Shown here: positions 45,240 through 54,406 of the stretch, in pieces | Layout of the letters: each line of letters opens with the position of its first letter | Numbering within the stretch: position 1 is the stretch's first letter | Assembly: GCA_900545915.1 (NCBI GenBank) | Contig: URAV01000006.1 | Coordinates: 1 to 64,000 of the forward strand | Source of the DNA: an uncultured Porphyromonadaceae bacterium | GTDB lineage: Bacteria > Bacteroidota > Bacteroidia > Bacteroidales > Coprobacteraceae | DNA length: 64,000 bases | Direction: 5' to 3' | The notes under the pieces: model-generated | Database searches by the model: none | The model's input: only the letters and a program-made list of their open reading frames with translations | Told to the model about the DNA's origin: nothing | Made by a program: the position numbers and the translations under genes

Positions 45240-47948
45240 ATGAAAAAAAGTGTCCGTTGTTTATCCTTTTTTACCTCTTATAAATTGATGCTGATATTAT
45301 TGGCGTTATATGCCGTATTATTGGCTGCTGCGACATTTATCGAAAGTCGTTATGGATCTCCGGCGGCTCGTGCGGTTGTGTATAACAATGTTCTGTTCTA
45401 TCTGTTGCAGCTACTTTTAATCATAAATTTTATCGGTATTTCATTGAAAGTACATTTATGGAGGTATCGAAAATATGGGGTTATTATATTTCATTGGGCT
45501 TTTGCTGTCGTGTTAGCCGGAGCGTTGATCACCCGCGTTTGGGGATATGAGGGGATTATACATATTCGGGAGGGAGAACAAACGCCTCAAATGTTAACTC
45601 ATCAGAGTTACATTTCCGGTGTGGCTGAGAGTAAAGGGCATTCTGTAAATTTTGAATTTCCGATAGAGATAAACTCGCTGTTTACGCAGCCTTTTTCCGA
45701 AACGATCTGTTTGGGAAATGAGAAGATCGATATTAGTCTCGATAAAGTAAAATATTCGTCATTGCAAAATGGCGATCATTTATTGGAAATGTCTTTGAGA
45801 GTCGGGAATGATGAGCGTACGGTCTTTTTGTCGGGGAAAAATTATCAGGTCGGCGAGCCGGAGAATGTAAAAGTCGGAGATGTCGACATATCCATTGCCT
45901 ATGGCTCTGTTTTCAAGACGTTACCGTTTACGGTTCATCTTCAGGATTTTAGACTGATCCGTTATCCGGGTTCACATAGTCCTTCTTCTTTTGAGAGTGA
46001 TTTGATTCTTATTTCAGGAGGTACGGTTCGGGAAGAAAAGATATACATGAATAGAGTTGTATATGAACAGAACTATCGTTTGTATCAATCATCTTATGAT
46101 ACCGATGAACAGGGAACTGTTCTTTCGGTAAATAATGATACGTTCGGTACATCTGTAACTTATATCGGGTATGCCATGTTGTTATTGGGTATGATTTTGA
46201 TTTTTGCACATAAGGATTCCCGTTTCAGAATTCTGAACAGGAAATTGACTGTTCTTACCGGAAATAGAAAAATAATTGCTTTGTTCTTTTTATCGGTTTC
46301 TTCTGTTTCTATATCTGCACAGGAGATTACGATAAGAGATTTGCAGAAGAGTGCACCTCCCGTGTCTCTTGCCGATCGGTGGGGGCAGTTGCAGATACAG
46401 AACCCATCGGGACGTATAGAACCCGTCGATACTTATACCGCTTCATTATTGAGAAAAATATACCGTAAAAACTCATTTCACGGATTAACCTCCGAGCAGG
46501 TCGTATTAGGTTTTATTTTCGATGCTGTTTATTGGAATAGCGTGCCCGTTATTCGTCAGACGAATTCGGAATTGCATGAATTACTCGGGACGACGGGAAA
46601 AGAGATTGCTTTTAATGATTTATTTGAAAATGACGGTGCGTATAAGCTCGCAAAATTTGTAGAGGATATATATATGAAGCCGGTATCGTCTCGCTCTCGG
46701 CTTGAAAAGGATATTTTGAAATTGGATGAAAAAGTAAATATATTGTATGGCTTGCAACAGGGGAAGATGTTTGCCTTGTTTCCGTGCCCGAGTGATAAAA
46801 ACGGTAAATGGGTTTCTGCAGGGGATGATCTTTCTGCTTTTTCAGGAAAAGATTCTTTGTTTGTCTCTAAAATTATGTTGTGGTATAGCGACGAATCGAT
46901 TCGCTCTTATACGACCGGTAATTGGGACACTCCGTCCGATATTATTGGAATGATAGATGTCTATCAGAAAGCTCGGAGTCAGGTGCAGGTAATGACACAA
47001 AAGCAACTGAAAGCCGAATTGTTCTATAATAAAGCGAATCTGTTCTTTGTTTCGGCTATGGGTTGTCTGTTATCCGGAATTTTGTTATTGACAGCTATAT
47101 TATGGTTTCAGGCGAAACCTTCCCGGTGGTGTCAATGGACTGTCCGTTTTTTTATCGGTACGGTTATTTTATTTTTCTTTTTGCAGACATGCGGAATCGG
47201 ATTGCGTTGGTATATTTCGGGACAAGCTCCTTGGTCTAATGCTTATGAGTCTATGATTTATATCGGTTGGGCTACACTCTTGGCCGGTTTGCTGTTTGCT
47301 CGTCGTTCGGGTTTGGTTTTGGCACTTGCCGCTTTTTTTGCGGGGGTTGTCCTTTTTGTTGCCGATCTGAATTGGATGGATCCGGAAATTACACCATTAG
47401 TTCCTGTCTTAAAATCCTATTGGCTGATGATCCATGTGGCTGTAATTACGGCAAGTTACGGTTTTTTCGGTATGAGTTTTTTGATCGGGGTGTTGACGAT
47501 GTTTTTTATTGTACGGAATAATAAGCAGGCAGAAATAAGAAAACTGCGCATTATTAACGAAATGTCATTACATATCGGTGTTTGTTTACTTGTTGCAGGT
47601 ACGTTTTTAGGTGCGATCTGGGCAAACGAATCGTGGGGGCGCTATTGGGGATGGGATCCTAAAGAGACATGGGCTTTAATAACACTTGTCGTGTATGCGA
47701 TGATTATCCATGCCCGTTTTGTGCCGAAGTTGCGTAGCGATTATGCATTCAGCGTGATGTCTGTCTATGGTTTGTTGTCGGTGTTGATGACCTATTTCGG
47801 AGTCAATTATTATCTTACAGGATTGCATTCATACGGAAGTGGCGACGTACCGCCGGCTGTGGATATTATCGGATTGGTTTATTTGGGAATAACAATTTTA
47901 GCCGTTATTGCTGCGAGAAAGAGAATTCCGGACTCTTTATCAGACTGA
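45240..47948 (+). CDS. Cytochrome c biogenesis protein, ResB-CcsA fusion
   Basis: 902 aa, multi-spanning inner-membrane protein of the system II (Ccs) haem-attachment machinery. The N-terminal ResB/Ccs1 half has several membrane segments (LLALYAVLLAAATFIESRYG; IIFHWAFAVVLAGALITR) and a periplasmic beta domain. The C-terminal CcsA half carries the tryptophan-rich haem-handling motif WGRYWGWDPKETWAL and flanking histidines (MIHVAVITASYG; IIHARF). Such fusions export haem and join it to CxxCH apocytochromes. In many Bacteroides the gene sits beside nrfHA; here no c-type cytochrome gene is adjacent. The ATG at 45240 is preferred to the TTG at 45222. The 3' end overlaps the converging eamA gene by 9 bp. 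Confidence 0.92.
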   Translation: MKKSVRCLSFFTSYKLMLILLALYAVLLAAATFIESRYGSPAARAVVYNNVLFYLLQLLLIINFIGISLKVHLWRYRKYGVIIFHWAFAVVLAGALITRVWGYEGIIHIREGEQTPQMLTHQSYISGVAESKGHSVNFEFPIEINSLFTQPFSETICLGNEKIDISLDKVKYSSLQNGDHLLEMSLRVGNDERTVFLSGKNYQVGEPENVKVGDVDISIAYGSVFKTLPFTVHLQDFRLIRYPGSHSPSSFESDLILISGGTVREEKIYMNRVVYEQNYRLYQSSYDTDEQGTVLSVNNDTFGTSVTYIGYAMLLLGMILIFAHKDSRFRILNRKLTVLTGNRKIIALFFLSVSSVSISAQEITIRDLQKSAPPVSLADRWGQLQIQNPSGRIEPVDTYTASLLRKIYRKNSFHGLTSEQVVLGFIFDAVYWNSVPVIRQTNSELHELLGTTGKEIAFNDLFENDGAYKLAKFVEDIYMKPVSSRSRLEKDILKLDEKVNILYGLQQGKMFALFPCPSDKNGKWVSAGDDLSAFSGKDSLFVSKIMLWYSDESIRSYTTGNWDTPSDIIGMIDVYQKARSQVQVMTQKQLKAELFYNKANLFFVSAMGCLLSGILLLTAILWFQAKPSRWCQWTVRFFIGTVILFFFLQTCGIGLRWYISGQAPWSNAYESMIYIGWATLLAGLLFARRSGLVLALAAFFAGVVLFVADLNWMDPEITPLVPVLKSYWLMIHVAVITASYGFFGMSFLIGVLTMFFIVRNNKQAEIRKLRIINEMSLHIGVCLLVAGTFLGAIWANESWGRYWGWDPKETWALITLVVYAMIIHARFVPKLRSDYAFSVMSVYGLLSVLMTYFGVNYYLTGLHSYGSGDVPPAVDIIGLVYLGITILAVIAARKRIPDSLSD

Positions 47949-48887
47949 TTCTTTTTCTTTCTCTTTCTGTAATTTTTCTGCATCCATCTGGGCTTTCGAT
48001 TTACTTTGGGTCACGACATATACGCCGACGAATACCAATGTGATAGCAATAGCTTTAACAACAGTAAATGTATCCATACCTACTATTACGGCAATTAGTG
48101 AAGCTACGATAGGTTGTACGTAATTGTACATGCTGATGACCGTCGGTCGTAGAGTCTTTTGTGCGATAGGAATAAACATGTACGAAAAAAATGTTGCGGC
48201 CAAGACGACAAATGCGATTTCAGAATAAAGAGAAACAGGTAGCTCTTCGTATCGTATTGTCGCGATATCATGGTAAGAGAACGGTATATAACACATACTG
48301 GCATACATAAACATCCATTTCATCAAGGTTACCGGTGTGTAACGACTGATAAGATCTTTGAAAAGGACAAAATAGGTAGCGACAGATGCTTGTGCAAACA
48401 GACAGAGCAGATCTCCCGCTATTTTGTTTTCTCCCGAAGATACGTTCGTACTTTGTCCGCTCATTATTAGCATAAGAGCTCCGACAGCACCCAGAAATAT
48501 ACCGGATACTTTTTTATTGGTAATCGGTTCTTTCAAATAGAAAGCCGCAATGATCATGGTAATGATCGGAGCTGTTGTCGACACGATAGAGGCATCGATG
48601 GGAGAGGTCATGGAAAGTCCGAAAATGAATACTCCCTGATTAAATACGATTCCGCATAAGGCAGCAAAAAATAACATGGCCAGATCTTTAGGCGGGACAT
48701 TTTCTCTTTTCGTAAAAAGGGAGACCAACCAAAATGCTGCAGCAGCTCCTACCATACGGAATGTCGTGAGTGCGAAAGGAGAGATGTCTCCACTGTTCAA
48801 AACTGTTTTGGAAATAGGAGAATTGAGTCCCCAGATAATATTAGCCGTGAGTATTGCTATATGTCCTTGGTATTTGCTTACTGACAT
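47940..48887 (-). CDS. EamA/DMT-family transporter
   Basis: 315 aa with about ten membrane segments arranged as two five-helix EamA repeats (ILTANIIWGLNSPISKTVL at the start of the first; LLCLFAQASVATYFVLFKDL at the start of the second). The C-terminus is charged (MDAEKLQKEKEKESV). Family members export metabolites such as amino acids or take up nucleotide sugars; no substrate can be assigned. Its stop codon lies within the end of the converging cytochrome gene, so there is no room for a terminator. Confidence 0.88.
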   Translation of the reverse strand: MSVSKYQGHIAILTANIIWGLNSPISKTVLNSGDISPFALTTFRMVGAAAAFWLVSLFTKRENVPPKDLAMLFFAALCGIVFNQGVFIFGLSMTSPIDASIVSTTAPIITMIIAAFYLKEPITNKKVSGIFLGAVGALMLIMSGQSTNVSSGENKIAGDLLCLFAQASVATYFVLFKDLISRYTPVTLMKWMFMYASMCYIPFSYHDIATIRYEELPVSLYSEIAFVVLAATFFSYMFIPIAQKTLRPTVISMYNYVQPIVASLIAVIVGMDTFTVVKAIAITLVFVGVYVVTQSKSKAQMDAEKLQKEKEKESV

Positions 48888-48907
48888 ATCCGTATTTTTT
48901 GATCGTG

Positions 48908-48915
48908 CAAAAGTA
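48908..48915 (-). promoter_or_regulatory. -7 box of the EamA transporter gene
   Basis: The minus strand reads TACTTTTG (TAnnTTTG), 20 bases before the ATG at 48887. No clear -33 box. Confidence 0.45.
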
Positions 48916-49002
48916 GATTTTGTCTTTGATAAATAGACGATTTTTATTATCCCTTAACATTATTGAATGAATTGAAACATTGAGTCGAACTTATATATTA
49001 TC

Positions 49003-49022
49003 GAAGGATTTATATAGGTTCT
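49003..49022. repeat. Degenerate solo end of repeat family (copy J)
   Basis: GAAGGATTTATATAGGTTCT agrees with the family right end at about 15 of 20 positions. It directly abuts the rubredoxin terminator, as copy G abuts the terminator at 39517. Confidence 0.35.
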
Positions 49023-49068
49023 AAAAATATAATGGCCTCAAGATTGTTCCGGAGGCCATTATATTTTT
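49023..49068. terminator. Strong bidirectional terminator downstream of rubredoxin
   Basis: A perfect 17-bp stem: AAAAATATAATGGCCTC (49023-49039) and its exact complement GAGGCCATTATATTTTT (49052-49068), with a 12-nt loop. It lies 5 bases past the rubredoxin stop codon. The A/T outer arms supply a U-tract on either strand. Confidence 0.88.
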
Positions 49069-49073
49069 AGATT

Positions 49074-49235
49074 TTATTCTTCTACGGGTTCAAAATCTTC
49101 TTTTCCGACACCGCAAACCGGGCATACCCAATCATCGGGTAATTCTTCAAAAGGAATTCCGGGTTCTATTCCGCCATCCGGGTCTCCTAATTCCGGATCA
49201 TAGATCCAATCGCATACGACACATCTGTACTTCAT
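49074..49235 (-). CDS. Rubredoxin
   Basis: A 53-aa protein read directly from the sequence. It begins MKYRCVVCDWIYDP and has two CxxC knuckles (Cys5/Cys8 in CVVC and Cys38/Cys41 in CPVCG) that bind one iron, with the conserved ELPDDWVCPVC segment. It is a cytoplasmic one-electron carrier, in anaerobes commonly feeding oxygen or peroxide reductases such as rubrerythrin. It stands 56 bases behind the LytTR regulator gene in the same direction; co-transcription is possible, but function is probably independent. Confidence 0.95.
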   Translation of the reverse strand: MKYRCVVCDWIYDPELGDPDGGIEPGIPFEELPDDWVCPVCGVGKEDFEPVEE

Positions 49236-49291
49236 ACTTTTTGATTTTTGTTATGGTTAGTATAATAAACAAGTAAAGCTTTGAAAAGTTG

Positions 49292-50017
49292 TCAAGATTT
49301 TCCGGTTATAGATCGTTGGTTGATCATTGCCTGAAAATTACTTTTGTATGAGTCGGAAATCGGAATATATTGTTTCCCGAAAATGATCCGATTTCGCTCG
49401 ATAACCTTGATTTTGTCTGCTTGTACGATAAAAGATCGATGTACACGAATGAAGCGATCCGAAGGGAGAACATCTTCCAGTGATTTTAAACTCATTAAAG
49501 AGAGAATAGGGTGAGGTTCGTTCTCGACATAGATTTTTACATAGTCCTTGAGACCCTCCACGTATAAAATTTTATCTAATTCTATTTGTACCAGCTTATA
49601 GTCTGTTTTAATGAATATCGATTTTAATTCTTCTTTTTTCCGAGCGGTGTTATCCGTAAGTTCATACCATTGACAAGCTTTTTCACAAGCATTCAGAAAA
49701 TCAGGGTAAGCAATAGGTTTTAAAAGATAATCCAGAGCATTTACCCGGTAACTGTCTACGGCATATTGTTCGAAAGCTGTGGTAAAAATAATCCGGCATC
49801 TGTCTCCGATGATTTTTGAAAATTCGAGACCGTTCAATTCCGGCATTTGTATATCCAAAAAAAGCAAATCGACCGATTTTTCCGATAAATCAGCCAACGC
49901 GGTAACGGCATTGGTACAAGATCCTTGTAGGTGTAAAAACGGAGTTTTATTGACATACGATTCTAATAGTCGTATAGCCAAAGGTTCGTCATCGATTATG
50001 TAGCAGTTCAGTATCAT
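49292..50017 (-). CDS. LytTR-family response regulator
   Basis: 241 aa. The N-terminal receiver domain has the acidic pocket (YIIDDEPLA), phospho-acceptor Asp55 in LLFLDIQMPELNG, and the Lys in LLKPI. The C-terminal LytTR DNA-binding domain (ILYVEGLKDYVKIYVE; RFIRVHRSFIV) follows. It overlaps the kinase gene by 4 bases, so the pair is translationally coupled. It most likely regulates the efflux operon in which it lies and possibly other envelope genes. Confidence 0.95.
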   Translation of the reverse strand: MILNCYIIDDEPLAIRLLESYVNKTPFLHLQGSCTNAVTALADLSEKSVDLLFLDIQMPELNGLEFSKIIGDRCRIIFTTAFEQYAVDSYRVNALDYLLKPIAYPDFLNACEKACQWYELTDNTARKKEELKSIFIKTDYKLVQIELDKILYVEGLKDYVKIYVENEPHPILSLMSLKSLEDVLPSDRFIRVHRSFIVQADKIKVIERNRIIFGKQYIPISDSYKSNFQAMINQRSITGKS

Positions 50018-51093
50018 TCTTCTTCGGTATGGGTGAATAATATCAATGCAGAAATGTATTTGCCATCTGTCTGTTCAATGTTCAGAAGATAACGTCCCGG
50101 ATAGAGCAGTTCCAATCTTTTACGTAAATTATCGAGACCTATCCCCGAACCGCTCTTATCCGTTTCGTTTTTGGGAAAATAACTGTTCTCGATTGTGCAA
50201 ACGATACGCTGATCGCTGTATTCGCTTATATCGATGTGTATGAAAGATGGCTGAGAGTTGCTGACCCCATGTTTGAAAGCATTCTCGATCAGGGAGATAA
50301 ACAAAAGAGGTGCGATTAACGTTCCCGAACTTGTCGATTGGGGCAGAGAAATTTTTATTTCAGTATTGTCGGTCAGTCTCAAACGCATCAATTCTACGTA
50401 ATTGCGCACAAATTCCATCTCTTTTTGGAGCGGTACGAATTCGGGGCTGTTGTCATATAATACGTATCGAAGTAATTTACTCAAATCCATAATCGCTTGT
50501 TGAGCTTTTTCCGGAGATAAAGCGATCAGAGAATAAATATTATTCAGTGTATTAAACAAAAAATGAGGATTGAGCTGATTCCTTAAATTTCTTAATTCTG
50601 CCTCAGTACGGCTTTTTTCGAGTTCTCTGATTTCATTTTCGGATTGTATCCAGCGGTTGGTCATTTTTATGGCGACACTCATTCCGGTTGCTAAAATTAG
50701 CGGTACTATGTCTCGGGTGAGGAAAAATACCATACCGTCAAACTTTCTTACTTGAAAGTGTTTGGGCGGATTCGGCGGCGGCATTGCTCCCGGTATATGC
50801 AGTTCGTGCCAGAGGTGCAGGCATAATGTTACGAATGCAATGAGTACGATATTTGAAAGCAGATATTCCCGTGTTTGTTTTCTGAATAAAAATTTATCGA
50901 TCAGATAGCAATAGTTGAAATAAAAAATAATCATCAATGATACCGGAGCAGAGATAAATCGCAGATAACGTTCTATGTAATCGGCGGTCGAGTTCCTTTC
51001 GAAAAAAAACAAAGGAATTCCGAATACGATACCCCATCCGAGAATATGTATAATCAATTGCAAAGATTTTTTTTTAGGTGTGTCCGGCATCAT
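50014..51093 (-). CDS. LytS/YehU-type membrane histidine kinase
   Basis: 359 aa. Four hydrophobic segments occupy the first 145 residues, then a short coiled-coil (SENEIRELEKSRTEAELRNL). The HisKA-7TM-type phospho-acceptor His177 lies in QLNPHFLFNTLNN, and the ATPase domain has LIENAFKHG (N-box) and GSGIGLDNLRKRL (G-box). It pairs with the LytTR regulator encoded next. A Pro-rich periplasmic or linker loop (PGAMPPPNPPKHF) lies between the last two membrane segments. The signal sensed is unknown, but the efflux genes in the same operon suggest an envelope-active compound. Confidence 0.94.
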   Translation of the reverse strand: MMPDTPKKKSLQLIIHILGWGIVFGIPLFFFERNSTADYIERYLRFISAPVSLMIIFYFNYCYLIDKFLFRKQTREYLLSNIVLIAFVTLCLHLWHELHIPGAMPPPNPPKHFQVRKFDGMVFFLTRDIVPLILATGMSVAIKMTNRWIQSENEIRELEKSRTEAELRNLRNQLNPHFLFNTLNNIYSLIALSPEKAQQAIMDLSKLLRYVLYDNSPEFVPLQKEMEFVRNYVELMRLRLTDNTEIKISLPQSTSSGTLIAPLLFISLIENAFKHGVSNSQPSFIHIDISEYSDQRIVCTIENSYFPKNETDKSGSGIGLDNLRKRLELLYPGRYLLNIEQTDGKYISALILFTHTEEE

Positions 51094-51131
51094 TTTATGA
51101 TTACATTACAAATATAGTTATTTATTTGATT

Positions 51132-52352
51132 TTATTCATACCGTATGGCTTCTATCGGGTCGAGGTTAGATGCTTTTTGTGCCGGATACCATCCGAAAAA
51201 TACTCCGGTTATAGTACACACGGCAAAAGAGAGCAGTACGCTCCAACCCTGTATGTATATAGGCCAGTGTGCAATATTTTTTACAGCGAAAGATGCTCCG
51301 ATCCCGATTAATATTCCGATAATACCTCCTGTAATGCTGATTAGGATAGCTTCGATCAGAAACTGACTTAGAATATCGATACCTCTTGCTCCGACACTCA
51401 TACGCAAACCTATTTCACGTGTACGTTCGGTAACTGATACATACATGATGTTCATGATTCCTATACCGCCTACAACTAAAGATATTCCGGCGATACATGC
51501 AAGAAGTGTCGTCATCAAATCAGTAGTAGTATTCAGCATTGTACTCAATTCCTGTTGAGACCGGATGGTAAAGTCATCGTCATCGGATTCTTTCAGCTTA
51601 TGGTTTTTTCTTAAAATCGCAGTAATTTCGTCTGTTGCATTATCGGTCATGTCTTCTGTGAGGGCAGAAGCGAAGATTCCTTGCAAATAGGTAACTGCGA
51701 GTAATCGTTTCATGACAGTAGTATAAGGAGCGAGTACAACATCGTCTTGATCCATTCCCATACTATTATATCCTTTGGATTTCAAAACACCGACTACTCT
51801 GAACGGGATTTTGTTAAAGCGGATTACTTTCCCGATCGGATCGCTTCCGTCGGGGAAAAGGTTATCGACTATTGTTTTACCGATCACGCAGACTTTGGCA
51901 GAGCTTTGTATGTCAGCATCTGTGAACATCGTTCCGTTTTCTATGGAGAGTTGTCGTATTTCAAGATATTCGGGACTGACTCCTGTTACGGATGAGGGAT
52001 AGTTGTTTGCTCCGTTTATCAATTGACCGGAAGATGATACGTTCGGACTGACAGCCGACAAAAAATTTGTCTCATCTTGTAAAGATTTGAAATCATCCAA
52101 TTTCAGAGTTTGCATGGCTGACGGATCTTGACGGACACCACCCCGCATTTCTGCACCGGGATGTATCATGATCATGTTAGATCCCATTTCTGCAATCTGA
52201 GTTTGAATACTTTTTTTTGACCCTTGCCCTATGGCAAGCATCGTGATAACCGATGCAACGCCAATAATGATTCCCAGCATGGTAAGAAAAGCTCGCAGTT
52301 TGTTGTTTGCAAGCGCACGCAAGGCTATTTTTAATAAATTGGTTCCGTTCAT
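51132..52352 (-). CDS. MacB-type ABC transporter permease
   Basis: 406 aa with the FtsX/MacB architecture: an N-terminal membrane helix (LRAFLTMLGIIIGVASVITM), a large periplasmic MacB core domain (about 45-270), and three C-terminal helices (LLACIAGISLVVGGIGIMN; ISITGGIIGILIGIGASF; LLSFAVCTITGVFFGWYPA). It ends NLDPIEAIRYE, typical of the family. The ATPase is a separate protein encoded just upstream. Together with MacA- and TolC-like partners it should form a tripartite exporter of macrolides, peptides or lipids that uses mechanotransmission rather than a channel. Confidence 0.94.
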   Translation of the reverse strand: MNGTNLLKIALRALANNKLRAFLTMLGIIIGVASVITMLAIGQGSKKSIQTQIAEMGSNMIMIHPGAEMRGGVRQDPSAMQTLKLDDFKSLQDETNFLSAVSPNVSSSGQLINGANNYPSSVTGVSPEYLEIRQLSIENGTMFTDADIQSSAKVCVIGKTIVDNLFPDGSDPIGKVIRFNKIPFRVVGVLKSKGYNSMGMDQDDVVLAPYTTVMKRLLAVTYLQGIFASALTEDMTDNATDEITAILRKNHKLKESDDDDFTIRSQQELSTMLNTTTDLMTTLLACIAGISLVVGGIGIMNIMYVSVTERTREIGLRMSVGARGIDILSQFLIEAILISITGGIIGILIGIGASFAVKNIAHWPIYIQGWSVLLSFAVCTITGVFFGWYPAQKASNLDPIEAIRYE

Positions 52353-52364
52353 TGTCTTTACGTT

Positions 52365-53111
52365 TTATTCGTCATCTTCGGGTTTAGGCATAGCCGCTAA
52401 TGCTTCTGCTGCCGACATGATATTTGTATTTATAGAGTCTTCTATGACTTTACCGTCTCGTAACCGAATATTTCGGCTACTGTATTGTATTAAATCTGGA
52501 TTGTGAGTAACGAAAATAATCGTACGTCCTTCGGCATGCAATTGCTGGAATAGTACGAGGATCTCGAAAGATGTTCTCGAATCGAGATTTCCGGTTGCTT
52601 CATCAGCAAGAATTACGGCCGGATTATTTACCAATGCACGTGCGATAGCCACACGCTGCATTTGGCCTCCGGACATCTGGTTCGATTTGTGTTCCAGACG
52701 GTTTCCCAATCCTACGTCTTGTAAAGCTTTTATCGCTCTTTTTTTTCTTTCTGCACTACTGATGTCGGGATTATACATTAGCGGGAGCTCTACATTCTCT
52801 ACGGCTGTTGTCTTAGGTAAAAGATTGTAGTTTTGGAATACGAAACCGATTTTTCTGTTTCTTAATACTGCACGTGCCGATTTGCTCATCGTACGCACGG
52901 ATATGCCGTCCAGAAAATATTCACCGCTTGTCGGGGTATCGAGACAACCTAATGTATTGAGTAGTGTTGATTTACCAGATCCGGATGTCCCCATAATCGT
53001 CACGAATTCACCTTCATAAATCGTAAACGATATGCCCCGAAGAGCGTGGACGATTTCATCTCCGACTTGGAAATTTCTTCTTATATTTTGTAATTCGATT
53101 ACTTTTTTCAT
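52365..53111 (-). CDS. MacB/LolD-type ABC transporter ATPase
   Basis: 248 aa. Walker A is GTSGSGKST (41-49), the Q-loop is FVFQNYNLLP, the signature is MSGGQMQRVAIARAL, and Walker B is AVILADEATGNLD. The H-loop is FVTHNPD. It powers the permease encoded 12 bases downstream. The acidic C-terminus (AMPKPEDDE) is unremarkable. Confidence 0.95.
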   Translation of the reverse strand: MKKVIELQNIRRNFQVGDEIVHALRGISFTIYEGEFVTIMGTSGSGKSTLLNTLGCLDTPTSGEYFLDGISVRTMSKSARAVLRNRKIGFVFQNYNLLPKTTAVENVELPLMYNPDISSAERKKRAIKALQDVGLGNRLEHKSNQMSGGQMQRVAIARALVNNPAVILADEATGNLDSRTSFEILVLFQQLHAEGRTIIFVTHNPDLIQYSSRNIRLRDGKVIEDSINTNIMSAAEALAAMPKPEDDE

Positions 53112-53147
53112 AATAAATAGTTATCCGTTCCTTTTATTGTCGGTGAA

Positions 53148-54371
53148 TTATTTTTTATCTTTTTTATTTCTTCCCGGAGGGCCTGGCATGAACGGATTTT
53201 GTTCTTTAGATTCTCCTGTGGAAATTTCAGGATTGGCTTGCTGTCCTATTGTTGCTTCCGTGACGATTTTCATTCCTTCCGTAACACCATCGAGAATTTC
53301 TGTGTATATATCATTCGTGATACCGACCTTTACGGGATGAGCGGTAAAGGTGTTTCCTTCGAGTGTCCATACTTTATGTTCTGATTGACAATCGATAATT
53401 TTATTGTCAGGGTTGATCAACGGAGCTTCCGGAGTAAATCGAAGAGCTTTTGCCGGGACACTGAGTACATCTTTTTTGTCGAGGATATAAATCGTTACAT
53501 TTGCTGTCAATCTCGGTTTCAGTTTATATTCCGGATTTTGGGCAGAAATAACTACTTCATAGGTAACGACGGTCGATGTAGAAGAACTACTGCTACTACT
53601 TGAACTACTCTCGTCACCCAAACGTATTTGAGTAACTTTCCCTTCGAACGTATCGTTAGGATATGCATCTACAGTGAAACTTACCCGTTGACCTTCTTCA
53701 ACACCGCCTATATCTGCTTCATCGACATCTGCAACTACTTGCATTTGAGTCAAATCTGCAGCGATTGTGAAAAGGGTAGGTGTTTCGAATCCGGCGGCTA
53801 CGGTTTGACCTTCTTCAACATCACGACTTATCACGACACCATCGATAGGTGATGTGATAGTTGCATAGGCAAGATTCCGTTTTGCTTTTGCCAGCTCTGC
53901 TTTTTGGCTTTGATAAGTACTTTTTGCTTTTTCATAATTATAGACAGCCTCTTCATATTCGGTATCGCTGATCAGATTTTTGTCATACAAAGTTTTGCTG
54001 CGGGCATACTTCTTCTGTTGATATTCATATTCAGCTTTACTTCCGTCATAAGCCGCTTGTTTAGAATCGAGTTCGCTTTGCAAAGTAACTTTGTCCATTT
54101 CGGCAATTAGTTGTCCTTTGGTTACTATTGAGTTATAGTCTGCATATAACTTATCGATGATTCCGGATACTTGAGTGCCGACTTCTACCTTGGTAACAGG
54201 TTCTATACTTCCCGTTGCTGTTACCGAGTTCGATATGTCTCGTTTTGTTATAATTGCCGTGTCGAATGCTATTTCATTCTTTTTGGATGGGTTACTTAAC
54301 ATCCATATAACTATTCCTATGATTGCTATGATTATGACAATAAGGACGGTTTTCTTTTTTGTTATTTTCAT
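53148..54371 (-). CDS. MacA-type periplasmic adaptor (membrane fusion protein)
   Basis: 407 aa. One N-terminal membrane helix anchors it (VLIVIIIAIIGIVIWML). A biotinyl-lipoyl-like half (VEVGTQVSGIIDKLY) is followed by an alpha-helical hairpin (about 95-165, coiled-coil), the second lipoyl half, a beta-barrel and a membrane-proximal domain. It bridges the MacB-type permease and TolC-like channel. Residues 255-264 are ten consecutive serines, followed by TST, in the beta-barrel loop. The C-terminus is basic and rich in Gly, Pro and Lys. Confidence 0.94.
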   Translation of the reverse strand: MKITKKKTVLIVIIIAIIGIVIWMLSNPSKKNEIAFDTAIITKRDISNSVTATGSIEPVTKVEVGTQVSGIIDKLYADYNSIVTKGQLIAEMDKVTLQSELDSKQAAYDGSKAEYEYQQKKYARSKTLYDKNLISDTEYEEAVYNYEKAKSTYQSQKAELAKAKRNLAYATITSPIDGVVISRDVEEGQTVAAGFETPTLFTIAADLTQMQVVADVDEADIGGVEEGQRVSFTVDAYPNDTFEGKVTQIRLGDESSSSSSSSSSTSTVVTYEVVISAQNPEYKLKPRLTANVTIYILDKKDVLSVPAKALRFTPEAPLINPDNKIIDCQSEHKVWTLEGNTFTAHPVKVGITNDIYTEILDGVTEGMKIVTEATIGQQANPEISTGESKEQNPFMPGPPGRNKKDKK

Positions 54372-54406
54372 TGTATATGTCTATTTAATTTTTTATTCGT
54401 TTTTAT

